Shown here piece after piece: positions 20,300 to 30,630 of a stretch of 47,370 nucleotides of DNA. Below the pieces are notes generated by a model. It made no database searches, was not told the origin of the DNA, and saw nothing but the letters and a program-made list of their open reading frames with translations. The stretch is from Thermotogaceae bacterium (GTDB lineage: Bacteria > Thermotogota > Thermotogae > MWEM01), in contig JASUTC010000007.1 in assembly GCA_030445775.1 (NCBI GenBank), positions 1 through 47,370 on the forward strand, in the 5' to 3' direction. Made by a program: the position numbers and the translations under genes. Each line of letters begins with the position of its first letter. Position 1 is the stretch's first letter.

Positions 20300-21967
20300 A
20301 TGAGTTATGCCATTGTGTATTTGCCGCTTAAACCTAAAATTGCAAAGAGCCAGAATCTTCCACTTAAATTGCCCGTACTGGCAGAAGACTTACCGAGCAT
20401 TGAAGAGGAAAATACCATACCCTTATCCATTATACTAAGGGGCCTTCGAGCTCAATGGCGGGCAAAAAAAGACACGTATTATGCCTCTTATTTAAGGTAT
20501 TTTGTGTTTGAAGCATTTAAAGAAGCGTTGAAAAACAACCGAATGGCTGAAGCGGCTCAATTGCTTCAAGAATCCCTTGAGTATTCAAAAGAGGACTATT
20601 TATATCATTTCTATAACGGCTTGTTTTTTAAAAAGTCCGGGGATTACGGTCAAGCCGAAACAGAGCTGAGAAAAGCTTCCGCCATGAACCTGGCGAATCC
20701 CATGGTAACCTTCGAATTGGGTCAATTGCTTTTTGAACTGGATGATTTGGATAACGCATTGGAACAATTTACAAACACTTTGGAGAGAGACAAAAGATTT
20801 ACACCGGCATATGTGGCTTGTGGAGATATCTTTCACCGTGTGGCTGATTATAATGCAGCCGTGGGTTTTTATCAAAAGGCCATCGAGATTGCCCCTACGT
20901 TTGTTCCACCGTATATTCGTCTGGGAGTTATTTACAATAAAAAACAGAATTTTGAGAAAGCTAAAATCTTTTTTGAAAAGGGCTTAAAACAGGACACCGA
21001 AAATTTCCAGTTGCATTACAACATCTCCTTCACCTATATGCGATTAAAGCAACCCCTACTTTCCATAGAACATTTAAAAAAATGCCTTGAGATTGATTCT
21101 AAGGTTGTCAGTGTTTACAATGAACTGGGAATCATCTATAAAAATCTCGGTTTCTTTGATGATGCTTTAGTCATCCTGAAAGAAGGATTGGAAACAGAAG
21201 ATGATTTGACTCTCAAATGGCATTTGATGCAAGTTTATGCCATCCTTCAACAATTCCAAAAGGCCGAGGACTTCCTTCAAGAAATTGCCAGATCGGATCA
21301 TTCAGTGGATATGTCCGATTATCGAGTTGCCCTCAACAAAGAGATGAGTATCGACGCCAAGACCTTTTCATTATCAGCCTTTGCATCATGGGCGTTAGAT
21401 GTCTACAATGATATTGCCCACCCCTTGAAAAACAGACTTATTCAGCTGGCTGATGGACAGCAACCGCCTGTTGATTTTAGCGAAACTTTTAGCCTTGAGC
21501 CTTTGCCTTTGGCCATGGATATTATTCATGAATTCGAGGGATACAATTTCACGTTGTTTCGTGCGTTAACACTTTTTGCCTCTCAAATCTGCAATAGTTT
21601 GGATTGGATTGTCTTATCAAGGTTTTTGTTTGTCATTGTAAATAACAGGCTCTTTTCTCAAGATGACACGTTTGAGTTAAATCAAAAGATGGAAAGAATT
21701 GCCGATGAGATCATTGACCTGGATTGGTCGTTGGCTAATCAATTAGTCCAAATGGAAAGAGAACGCTTCAAAGATATTGAAGAATTGTTGGATCAAGCTC
21801 AAAATGATAACCATACAATCAATCTGGATTTATCCCAACTGATTATTCTGATTTTAAACATACTATGGGTAGAACCGACACAAGATGAATTAAAAAGGAT
21901 TTTAAGGGTGTATAATAATGCCGAAGAAATTGGCGAACTGTGTTCATTTCTTCTTAATCGGAAATAA
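20300..21967 (+). CDS. TPR-repeat protein of unknown function
   Basis: 555 residues without signal peptide or membrane segment. From about residue 65 to 330 there are roughly seven to eight tetratricopeptide repeats; examples are AETELRKASAMNLANPMVTFELGQLL, split around 120, and AVGFYQKAIEIAPTFVPPYI near 190. The C-terminal 200 residues (from about 350) are helical, rich in leucine and acidic residues, and unrecognised. TPR proteins are scaffolds, so a protein-protein role is all that can be said. ATG at 20300 follows GCGGTG by seven bases; a TTG at 20294 is possible. It lies 12 bases after the RemA-like gene and is part of the same transcript. Confidence 0.85.
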   Translation: MSYAIVYLPLKPKIAKSQNLPLKLPVLAEDLPSIEEENTIPLSIILRGLRAQWRAKKDTYYASYLRYFVFEAFKEALKNNRMAEAAQLLQESLEYSKEDYLYHFYNGLFFKKSGDYGQAETELRKASAMNLANPMVTFELGQLLFELDDLDNALEQFTNTLERDKRFTPAYVACGDIFHRVADYNAAVGFYQKAIEIAPTFVPPYIRLGVIYNKKQNFEKAKIFFEKGLKQDTENFQLHYNISFTYMRLKQPLLSIEHLKKCLEIDSKVVSVYNELGIIYKNLGFFDDALVILKEGLETEDDLTLKWHLMQVYAILQQFQKAEDFLQEIARSDHSVDMSDYRVALNKEMSIDAKTFSLSAFASWALDVYNDIAHPLKNRLIQLADGQQPPVDFSETFSLEPLPLAMDIIHEFEGYNFTLFRALTLFASQICNSLDWIVLSRFLFVIVNNRLFSQDDTFELNQKMERIADEIIDLDWSLANQLVQMERERFKDIEELLDQAQNDNHTINLDLSQLIILILNILWVEPTQDELKRILRVYNNAEEIGELCSFLLNRK

Positions 21968-21993
21968 ACATCATATGAGGGAGAATGATTCTT

Positions 21994-23310
21994 GTGCAAA
22001 AAAATAAGATGAGCTATCCGCAAATTTTTGTCTTGGGGTTTGGTTTTTTTGGTGTCAGTCTCATTTGGGCACTTTATAACGCCTTTGTACCCATTTTCTT
22101 GAAAAGTTTTGCCATTAGTTCCATGTTAATCGGTTTTATTATGACATTTGACAACATACTGGCTGTTGTACTTCAGCCGTATATCGGCTTTTTAAGTGAC
22201 AGTACTCGAACAAAGATCGGCAGGAGAAAGCCGTTTATCTTAATCGGAGCTCCCCTTGGTGCACTTTTTTTTATGATGATCCCTTTCGCCAAACTCACAA
22301 ATATTTTCTGGCTCATTCTGGTAGTCATCATTATGAATATTGCCATGGCTATTTTCAGATCCCCTGTTATCGCCCTTATGCCTGATATTGTTCCTTCTCG
22401 TGATCGTAGTAAAGCCAACGGTGTTATCAATTTTATGGGGGGGTTTGGTAGTCTCCTGGCCTTTTTTATCGGTGGCATCCTATTCGATATAGCGGATTCT
22501 CTCCCGTTCCTGGCAGGTGGCGTTGCTTTACTGGTGAGTTCATCGCTGGTTCTAACGTTGATCCATGAACCGGTGGTAAAACAACAGAATTTGAATGAGG
22601 AAAGGGTAAACTTTGCCGGTTCCTTTAAAACCCTGTTGACCAGTTTAAAGAACCTGTTCAAAGACGATGACAAGAGTCTGTTGTTGATCTTATTGGCCAT
22701 CTTTTTCTGGTTTTGCGGATTTGGGACTCTGGAAACCTTTTTTACCATTTACGGCACTCAGTATCTGGAAGTCACGGCCGGAAGTGCGGCTATTGCCTTG
22801 GGTCTATTCTCTCTTATGTTTATGATATTTGCCATTCCCGCAGGATTTATCGGTAGTAAAATCGGTAGAAAAAAAACGATTATTATCGGACTAATCATTC
22901 TCGTTGTTTGCCTGTTTTCAGTCAGTATGATTACCGTTAATCAAGCAAGCACGCCAATGAATGCTTTGGATGCCGTTTATAAAATTCCGAGAACCGCAGA
23001 ATTCCTGGTTATTCAGATTTTTCTGGTCATTGCCGGTATCGGTTGGGGTTGTATTAACATCAATTCACTGCCCATGGTTGTGGATATGGTTGCAGAAGAT
23101 AAAGTCGGTGGTCACACCGGGATGTATTATTTCTTTTCCATGATGGCTTCCATTGTCGCGCCACCACTTGTTGGAGCTGTGATTGATGTACTTTCCTACC
23201 CATCCATGATCAAATTTTCCGTGCTGGCATTTTTAACTGCCCTCTTATGTATGCTTTTCGTTAAAAAGGGAGAGGCGGAAGATGCCCCTCATCAAAGGAG
23301 CATTGCATAA
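21994..23310 (+). CDS. Major facilitator superfamily transporter, sugar-carrier-like
   Basis: 438-residue integral membrane protein with about 12 helices. The loop after helix 2 reads PYIGFLSDSTRTKIGRRKPF, the signature of the branch that includes SLC45 sucrose/maltose and GPH-type sugar carriers. A second half-repeat of it occurs as GSKIGRKKTI. The C-terminal part has GWGCININSLPMVVDM. With glgA and galT upstream a sugar or glucan-breakdown substrate is plausible but unproven. GTG at 21994 is preferred by spacing (ten bases after GAGGGAG); ATG at 21985 is too close. Three bases separate it from the exchanger gene. Confidence 0.87.
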   Translation: MQKNKMSYPQIFVLGFGFFGVSLIWALYNAFVPIFLKSFAISSMLIGFIMTFDNILAVVLQPYIGFLSDSTRTKIGRRKPFILIGAPLGALFFMMIPFAKLTNIFWLILVVIIMNIAMAIFRSPVIALMPDIVPSRDRSKANGVINFMGGFGSLLAFFIGGILFDIADSLPFLAGGVALLVSSSLVLTLIHEPVVKQQNLNEERVNFAGSFKTLLTSLKNLFKDDDKSLLLILLAIFFWFCGFGTLETFFTIYGTQYLEVTAGSAAIALGLFSLMFMIFAIPAGFIGSKIGRKKTIIIGLIILVVCLFSVSMITVNQASTPMNALDAVYKIPRTAEFLVIQIFLVIAGIGWGCININSLPMVVDMVAEDKVGGHTGMYYFFSMMASIVAPPLVGAVIDVLSYPSMIKFSVLAFLTALLCMLFVKKGEAEDAPHQRSIA

Positions 23311-23312
23311 AA

Positions 23313-24287
23313 ATGATCCTGCAATTTGTTTTGCTAATTCTTGGAATCGCTTTACTGGTAAAAGGTGCTGACTGGTTGGTTGATGGAGCATCAGGCCTGT
23401 CGTCGAGTTTCGGAGTATCGCCACTTTTTATTGGTTTGACAGTGGTGGCATTTGGTACAAGCGCTCCCGAATTGGCAGTCAGTATCTCTGCCGCTGTGAA
23501 AGGATCGGGTTCAATTGCCATCTCAAACGTAATTGGTTCAAATATTGCCAACATTGCCCTGGTAATAGGCTTTTCAGCCATCCTCACTCCCTTGGCAATT
23601 AGTAAGACAACCATTCGAAAGGAATTACCGTTTAACATATTGATCAGTTTTGCCTTGATGGCAATGCTCTTACGTGGGGCAAAATACGGATTGGACCGCT
23701 ATGACGGTGTTGTTTTGATCATTTTCCTGATCATCTTCATGGAATACACCTTGGTGATGGCCAAAAGTGACCGGGAAAGAAAAAGACTTGAAAGTACCGA
23801 TATTTTAAGCGAAGCAGATCAAGAAGAAATTAAAAAAATCCGTATTAAAAATGGCATTTTAACCCTCATCGGATTAGCTATGGTGGTCTTTGGTGCCGAC
23901 TTAACTGTAGATTCAGCAACCGAAATAGCATTGCAACTTGGAATCAGTGAAGCCTTGGTGGGATTAACCATGATTGCCATCGGTACTTCTCTTCCGGAAT
24001 TGGTTACAGCCGTTACAGCCATTTTGAAAAAACAAGACGATTTGGCCATTGGAAATATCGTGGGATCCAATATCTTCAACATTTGTCTGATACTGGGTGT
24101 TTCATCTATTATCAAACCGATCGGTGTCATTGTGGACCATTACTGGGCGGATATCTTATTCATGAGTATGCTGGCGGTTTTCCTGTTGTTAACCACCATG
24201 AAAAAAAGCAAGATCACAAGACTTGAGGGGTCATTTTTCTTCGCATCGTATATAGCCTATATCACGATAATCTCATTTAGGGGTTGA
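23313..24287 (+). CDS. Calcium/sodium antiporter (CaCA family, YrbG-like)
   Basis: 324-residue membrane exchanger made of two homologous halves. The alpha-1 repeat is VVAFGTSAPELAVSI with E53 in the ion site, followed by NVIGSNIANIALVIG. The alpha-2 repeat is MIAIGTSLPELVTAV (about 219-233), followed by GNIVGSNIFNICLILG. The cytoplasmic linker near 150-175 is short and charged. The length and both GTSxPE motifs fit the bacterial K+-independent Na+/Ca2+ exchangers. It probably exports Ca2+ at the expense of Na+. Its ATG lies two bases past the upstream stop. Confidence 0.93.
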   Translation: MILQFVLLILGIALLVKGADWLVDGASGLSSSFGVSPLFIGLTVVAFGTSAPELAVSISAAVKGSGSIAISNVIGSNIANIALVIGFSAILTPLAISKTTIRKELPFNILISFALMAMLLRGAKYGLDRYDGVVLIIFLIIFMEYTLVMAKSDRERKRLESTDILSEADQEEIKKIRIKNGILTLIGLAMVVFGADLTVDSATEIALQLGISEALVGLTMIAIGTSLPELVTAVTAILKKQDDLAIGNIVGSNIFNICLILGVSSIIKPIGVIVDHYWADILFMSMLAVFLLLTTMKKSKITRLEGSFFFASYIAYITIISFRG

Positions 24288-24304
24288 TTTAAACGTCAAA
24301 CGGG

Positions 24305-26062
24305 ATGCAAAAGAACACCAATAAATATCTATTTTCTTTGATATTCTCTTTGGGTTGTTTAATAATATTCTTTACCTTTCATATTGGACAAAACATTTTA
24401 TATGAGTTCAGTAGCTCATATAACGGTCTTTTGTTTTTTCTTTTTGCTATTCTTTTCACTTTTTCGATTGACAACATTCGTATCAATTACCGATCCTTTA
24501 ATCTGGTGTCAACAATTATTCCAGCTATCGTTATTATTTTAGGATACGGGCCTTACACTGCCGGTACTTTAATCGCATTTATCAGTTTGTTTAGAATCAA
24601 CATCAACCACTCAAAAAACAGGGGGATGTATGTTGTTAAAGCTCTTTCAAGGTCCGCTATTTATTTTCTTATGTATACGCTGCCGGCTGATTTAATGTAT
24701 TTGGATTTTCCCTTATACTTCAGACTTCTTTTATACCTTATCAGTGTATTGGTTATCAATCAAATCATTATGCTCTTATATTTTAAAGTGTTCTACAATA
24801 ACTCGTGGAGCGGGTTATTTAACAACATGAAAGTATTTTTGATTGAATTATTTCCGGGTATCTTGTTGCTTCCTTTGTCACAGGCTATATATGATTTACA
24901 ATTAGTCGGTTATGATAAGATATTTACCCTTTATTATCTTTTCCCGGTTGTTTCCATCATACTGCTTCTTTTTACAATTATCATGAAAAATGCAGATAGA
25001 GAAAAGGAAGAAAGTCTAAAGTTACGGCATTTTAAGCAAGCTCTTAAAGGTATTCTTTCCGGGTTGAATTTGGTAAGATCAACCGAGGACTTCAACATCA
25101 TTCTACAAAAATCGACAAAACTTCTCGCTGAAATGTTGGGTTATCGGGAAGCCTTGGTATCAGTCATCAACAGAAATGAACAAATTGTCAGCCGAATCGG
25201 TTATTACGGGATAAAAAAAGAAGAATTCGATGACTTAGCATCAAAAACAGTGACCGTTGATTCAGTTAATGCCTTATTCCGACCCGAATTCAAATTCTCA
25301 GGTACCTATTTTGTTCCTGCAGAAAGTAAAATGTATGAAAAGTTGAATTTGGGGGATGCTGTTTACAACGAAGGTGATAAGATTTTCAAAAACAAATGGC
25401 ATCCGGATGACTTGTTTCTCGTACCCTTTTTGGATTCAGAAAATGAACTCATTGGTTATATCGCACTTGACTGTCCCTTAAACGGTCAAAGACCTACTGA
25501 AGAAGATGCTGAAATCGCCAGAATCTTCGCTGAACAGATTGGAAGGATGGTTGAAACATCGTTCAAATATAAAAAGGTATTGGAAACAACCAAGATAGAT
25601 CAGATGACAAAGCTCAACAATCACACCACCTTTTACGAAAAGGCTGATGAACTGATTAAAAAAAGTTCCTTTGAACACCCTCTTTCCCTCATTATGATGG
25701 ATATTGATGATTTCAAAACCTTCAATGATCAATACGGCCATTTAATGGGAGATCAAGCCCTAAAAAATGTGGCAAAGGCGATCAAGGAAACGATCCCGGT
25801 GGACGCCATTGCCGCAAGATACGGAGGAGAGGAATTTGCCGTATTGCTTACCGGAACGGATAAATTGAAAGCGGTTGAAATTTCCAATAAAATTATTCAA
25901 AAAGTTGCTAAAACCGATGTGGAAGGCTTACACGTCACAATTAGTTGTGGTGTTGCCACTTGTCCGGAGGATGGAAGGCATTCATCAACTTTAGTCTCAT
26001 CGGCTGATAGTGCATTGTATATCTCCAAAAAGACTGGTAAGAACAAAGTAACCATGGTATAA
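24305..26062 (+). CDS. Membrane-bound diguanylate cyclase (GAF-GGDEF)
   Basis: 585 residues. Residues 1-230 carry six to eight membrane helices, with RSFNLVSTIIPAIVIILGYGP resembling the 5TM-LYT/MASE class of sensor. A GAF-like region spans about 250-415 (LFLVPFLDSENELIGYIALD). The GGDEF domain spans about 425-585, with metal-site DIDDFKTFNDQYGH and active site GGEEF (RYGGEEFAVLL). The RxxD inhibitory site upstream of GGEEF is absent, so product inhibition is not expected. It makes cyclic-di-GMP. The Shine-Dalgarno is weak (ACGGG, or AGGGG further upstream), suggesting low synthesis. Confidence 0.9.
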   Translation: MQKNTNKYLFSLIFSLGCLIIFFTFHIGQNILYEFSSSYNGLLFFLFAILFTFSIDNIRINYRSFNLVSTIIPAIVIILGYGPYTAGTLIAFISLFRININHSKNRGMYVVKALSRSAIYFLMYTLPADLMYLDFPLYFRLLLYLISVLVINQIIMLLYFKVFYNNSWSGLFNNMKVFLIELFPGILLLPLSQAIYDLQLVGYDKIFTLYYLFPVVSIILLLFTIIMKNADREKEESLKLRHFKQALKGILSGLNLVRSTEDFNIILQKSTKLLAEMLGYREALVSVINRNEQIVSRIGYYGIKKEEFDDLASKTVTVDSVNALFRPEFKFSGTYFVPAESKMYEKLNLGDAVYNEGDKIFKNKWHPDDLFLVPFLDSENELIGYIALDCPLNGQRPTEEDAEIARIFAEQIGRMVETSFKYKKVLETTKIDQMTKLNNHTTFYEKADELIKKSSFEHPLSLIMMDIDDFKTFNDQYGHLMGDQALKNVAKAIKETIPVDAIAARYGGEEFAVLLTGTDKLKAVEISNKIIQKVAKTDVEGLHVTISCGVATCPEDGRHSSTLVSSADSALYISKKTGKNKVTMV

Positions 26063-26138
26063 TCTGAAAAGCGAATGGTGTCAATCATATAGGGTTTCGT
26101 TCGTTCGTCAATAAACAAAGGTAGAAGGAGAGATTTTA

Positions 26139-26651
26139 ATGAATTTGGAAAACTATATACGGGACATTTTAGATTTTCCCAAACCGGGAATTGTTTTTAA
26201 AGATATTACACCGCTTTTAAAGGATCCAAAGGCATTCAGAGAGGCCTTGATTGTAATGGAAGACCATCTTAAAGATGATACTTTTGATTATTTTCTTGGT
26301 GTGGAAGCCAGAGGATTTATATTCGCAGCAGCTTTAGCGGCAAGAATGAACAAAGGTATGATACCGGTGAGAAAACCCGGTAAACTTCCCGCTGAGACAT
26401 ATCGAAAGGATTATACCTTGGAATATGGTACAGCGGGTTTGGAAATTCACAAAGATGCCATCGATAAAGGAGACAGAGTTCTCATAGTGGATGATCTTTT
26501 GGCAACTGGTGGCACCGTGGAAGCGGTTGCTTTGATGATAGAAGAAATGGGCGGAATCGTTGAAAAGATGCTATTCCTCATTGAGCTTGACTTCTTAAAC
26601 CCGAGAGAAAAACTGTCCGGTTACAAGATCGATTCGCTTATTCATTGTTAA
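26139..26651 (+). CDS. apt: Adenine phosphoribosyltransferase
   Basis: Makes AMP from adenine and PRPP in purine salvage. 170 residues, standard length. The N-terminal FPKPGIVFKDITPLL and VEARGFIFAAALA are Apt-specific, and VLIVDDLLATGGT is the PRPP-binding loop. KPGKLPAETYRKDYTLEYG is the flexible loop over the active site. Shine-Dalgarno AAGGAGA. The 76-base gap after the GGDEF gene contains no clear promoter. pgi follows 13 bases later. Confidence 0.97.
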   Translation: MNLENYIRDILDFPKPGIVFKDITPLLKDPKAFREALIVMEDHLKDDTFDYFLGVEARGFIFAAALAARMNKGMIPVRKPGKLPAETYRKDYTLEYGTAGLEIHKDAIDKGDRVLIVDDLLATGGTVEAVALMIEEMGGIVEKMLFLIELDFLNPREKLSGYKIDSLIHC

Positions 26652-26664
26652 GGAGGATTCATGC

Positions 26665-28014
26665 ATGCTTAAGTTTAATTTTAATAATTTTTCCGTTGAA
26701 AGGTGTTTGAACGGTAATTCTCATAATGAAATCAATTCGCATTTGGAAAAAGTCCGAAAATCATTTGAAGTGATAAAGACTAATCCGCCGGGATTTGTTC
26801 AACTGTTGGAAGACATATCATATGTGAACGAAATCCAGCAATGGGTGGAGGATTCAGTCATTGGAAAATATGATCATTTCGTTGTGCTTGGAATTGGTGG
26901 GTCCGCCCTTGGAAATATCGCCCTTCAGAAATCACTGAAACCCCTCAATTGGAATCGAATGCCTAAGACTCAAAGAGACGGATTGCCCACCATCGATGTC
27001 TGGGACAACGTTGATCCGGATTTTGTTCAATCGAACTTAGAGGTCATTGATCTTCCTAAAACACTCTTTAACGTGATCTCCAAGTCCGGAACTACCGCAG
27101 AGGCCATGTCTAATTATTTGATTGTAAGGCAGCTTCTCCTTGAAAAGGGGCTATCCCCTAAAGATCACTTTGTCTTTACAACGGATCCGGAAAAAGGCGT
27201 TTTAAACAAGATTATTGAACAAGATGGCATCAAAAAATTTATCATCCCGCCATCAGTGGGTGGAAGATTCAGTGTTTTAACACCTGTTGGACTCATCTCA
27301 GCTGCCGCAGCCGGAATCGATATTGAAAAGTTGGTTCAAGGTGCCGTTAATGCCAAAAAACGCTTGTTTGATTCTTCTGTCAAGGATAATCCCGCGGCCA
27401 TGATTGCCTTGCATCACCTGTTGTTTGGAGAAAAAGGGATGGTCATTAATGTGATGTTTTCATATTCTAATGCCCTGTTTTATTGGGCGGACTGGTTCCG
27501 TCAAATTTGGGCGGAAAGTCTTGGAAAGGCTACCGATAATGACGGTAATCAAATTAATTACGGTCTGACGCCGGTAAAGGCAATTGGAGCAACCGATCAA
27601 CATTCACAAGTACAACTTTACAACGATGGTCCCAATGACAAAGTGATTACATTCTTAAAGGTTGAAAACTTCCATCATCAAATGACGATCCCGTCATTGC
27701 ATACCGATATTGAAGCCTTAAGTTATTTAGGAGAAAAAAGCCTGAACCAACTGATTGACGCTGAACAACGTGCGACAGCCTACGCGGTTAAAAACCACGG
27801 ACGTCCCAATATGGCCGTAGAGTTCCCAAGGATTGACGAAGAACATATCGGAGAATTTATCTTTGTTTACGAAATGGCAACCACTTTGTTGGGATATATG
27901 AAGCATATCAACCCATTTGATCAACCCGGTGTTGAAGATGGGAAGATTTATACATATGCCCTTATGGGGAGAACAGGCTTTGAAGAAAAACGCAAAGAAA
28001 TTGAAGGTAACTAA
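26665..28014 (+). CDS. pgi: Glucose-6-phosphate isomerase
   Basis: Interconverts glucose-6-P and fructose-6-P. 449 residues, the short form of Thermotoga and Bacillus. Sugar-phosphate loops are visible as GIGGSALG and SKSGTTAE. GGRFSVLTPVG is the first PGI signature, and the ring-opening histidine lies in DQHSQVQLYNDGP. The C-terminal catalytic lysine is in AYAVKNHGRPNM. The ATG at 26661 opens an out-of-frame four-codon ORF, so the second ATG (26665, after AAGGAGGA) is used. It links glycogen turnover to glycolysis. Confidence 0.97.
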   Translation: MLKFNFNNFSVERCLNGNSHNEINSHLEKVRKSFEVIKTNPPGFVQLLEDISYVNEIQQWVEDSVIGKYDHFVVLGIGGSALGNIALQKSLKPLNWNRMPKTQRDGLPTIDVWDNVDPDFVQSNLEVIDLPKTLFNVISKSGTTAEAMSNYLIVRQLLLEKGLSPKDHFVFTTDPEKGVLNKIIEQDGIKKFIIPPSVGGRFSVLTPVGLISAAAAGIDIEKLVQGAVNAKKRLFDSSVKDNPAAMIALHHLLFGEKGMVINVMFSYSNALFYWADWFRQIWAESLGKATDNDGNQINYGLTPVKAIGATDQHSQVQLYNDGPNDKVITFLKVENFHHQMTIPSLHTDIEALSYLGEKSLNQLIDAEQRATAYAVKNHGRPNMAVEFPRIDEEHIGEFIFVYEMATTLLGYMKHINPFDQPGVEDGKIYTYALMGRTGFEEKRKEIEGN

Positions 28015-29358
<1,344 letters not shown>

Positions 29359-29372
29359 GGGGGAGAAATAAC

Positions 29373-29771
29373 ATGGTTGAATCGATGATCAGATTACGGA
29401 TGAGCATGCACGATGCCCATTATGCGGGAGAACTGGTAGACGGTGCAAAGATGTTGCAATTATTTGGAGATGTAGCCACTGAACTCTTGATTAAAAATGA
29501 CGGTGATGAAGGATTATTTGCAGCCTATGACAATGTGGAATTTCTGGCACCTGTATATGCGGGTGACTATATCGAAGCAAAAGGCTGGATCGAAAAGGTC
29601 GGTAACACCTCAAGGAAGATGAAATTCGAGGCGTACAAAGTCATAGAGAATGCCCGTCTTGAAGACCAAGACAGTGCCTGTAATGTCCTTGAAAACCCCG
29701 TATTGGTTTGCAGAGCCAGCGGCACGTGTGTGGTTCCCAAAGATAAGCAAAGAACAGAAAACGAGGGGTGA
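29373..29771 (+). CDS. kal: 3-aminobutyryl-CoA ammonia-lyase
   Basis: Removes ammonia from L-3-aminobutyryl-CoA to give crotonyl-CoA in the lysine fermentation pathway. 132 residues, hotdog fold. The stretches [50 protein letters not shown] and [11 protein letters not shown] match the Kal sequences I remember almost motif for motif. Strong Shine-Dalgarno (GGGGGAG). It is paired with kce four bases downstream. The remaining pathway genes (kamA, kamDE, kdd, CoA-transferase) are not in this window. Confidence 0.88.
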   Translation: MVESMIRLRMSMHDAHYAGELVDGAKMLQLFGDVATELLIKNDGDEGLFAAYDNVEFLAPVYAGDYIEAKGWIEKVGNTSRKMKFEAYKVIENARLEDQDSACNVLENPVLVCRASGTCVVPKDKQRTENEG

Positions 29772-29775
29772 GAGC

Positions 29776-30603
29776 ATGTCTGATTTTAAAAAACTGATCA
29801 TAACAGCTGCCATTTGCGGTGCTGAAGTGATGAAAGAGCAAGATCCCTATTTACCCACAACGCCTGAGGAATTGTCAGATGAGGCAAAGAGATGTTTTGA
29901 CGCGGGAGCAAGGATTGTTCACCTTCACGTTCGGGATGAAAAGGGGAATCCCACACAGGATGCTGAAATCTTTAAAAAAACAGTTGCCATGATTCGAAAA
30001 AAAGCACCTGAACTCATCGTTCAAGTATCAACCGGAGGGGCAACCTGGATGAAACCGGAAGAAAGATTGCAAAGCCTTGAATCCAATCCGGACATGGCCA
30101 CATTGTCAACGGGAACCTCCAACTTCGGGTCGGATATTTTCATGAACACAAAAGACATGATTCTTAAATTTGCAGAAAAAATAACGGAAAAGAATATCAT
30201 GCCTGAATTTGAGTGTTTTGAAGCCGGTCATGTGAGTTTCGCCAACTGGTTGGTGAAAAAAGGCTACATTAACAGAAAGCATTATCATTACGACTTTGTC
30301 ATCGGTGTTCCCGGTGCAATGGAGGCCAGTCTGGAAACGATCTGCCATATGAAAAACATGATTCCCGATGAAGCAACCTGGTGCGTAGCAGGCATCGGCA
30401 GGCATGAGTTAAACATGGCAGCTATTGCCATCGCAGCCGGAGGCCATGTCAGAGTAGGAATGGAGGATAATATATACATTTCCAAAGGGGTATTGGCAAA
30501 AAGCAACGCGGAACTGGTTGAACGAGTTGTCGCCATTGCCAAAAACTTAAACAGAGAAATCGCTACAGCGGAGGAAATAAAGGAATTATTCGGACTATCA
30601 TAA
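29776..30603 (+). CDS. kce: 3-keto-5-aminohexanoate cleavage enzyme
   Basis: Zinc-dependent BKACE-family enzyme: 3-keto-5-aminohexanoate plus acetyl-CoA gives 3-aminobutyryl-CoA plus acetoacetate. 275 residues. It starts KKLIITAAICGAE, with zinc ligands in HLHVRD (H49, H51) and the glutamate in HVRVGMEDNIY near the C-terminus. The ATG at 29776 is eight bases after GAGGGG; the frame is open further upstream but the extra residues copy kal in another frame. Pairing with kal makes the lysine role likely. Without that context other beta-keto acids would be possible for this family. Confidence 0.88.
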   Translation: MSDFKKLIITAAICGAEVMKEQDPYLPTTPEELSDEAKRCFDAGARIVHLHVRDEKGNPTQDAEIFKKTVAMIRKKAPELIVQVSTGGATWMKPEERLQSLESNPDMATLSTGTSNFGSDIFMNTKDMILKFAEKITEKNIMPEFECFEAGHVSFANWLVKKGYINRKHYHYDFVIGVPGAMEASLETICHMKNMIPDEATWCVAGIGRHELNMAAIAIAAGGHVRVGMEDNIYISKGVLAKSNAELVERVVAIAKNLNREIATAEEIKELFGLS

Positions 30604-30630
30604 AAAAACATTAAAAGGTGTGGAGACAGG

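Noticed and set aside
29650-29775. N-terminal extension of kce into kal
   Set aside because: The frame is open but the extra 42 residues lie in another frame of kal. The family start KKLIITAAICG and a good Shine-Dalgarno place the start at 29776.
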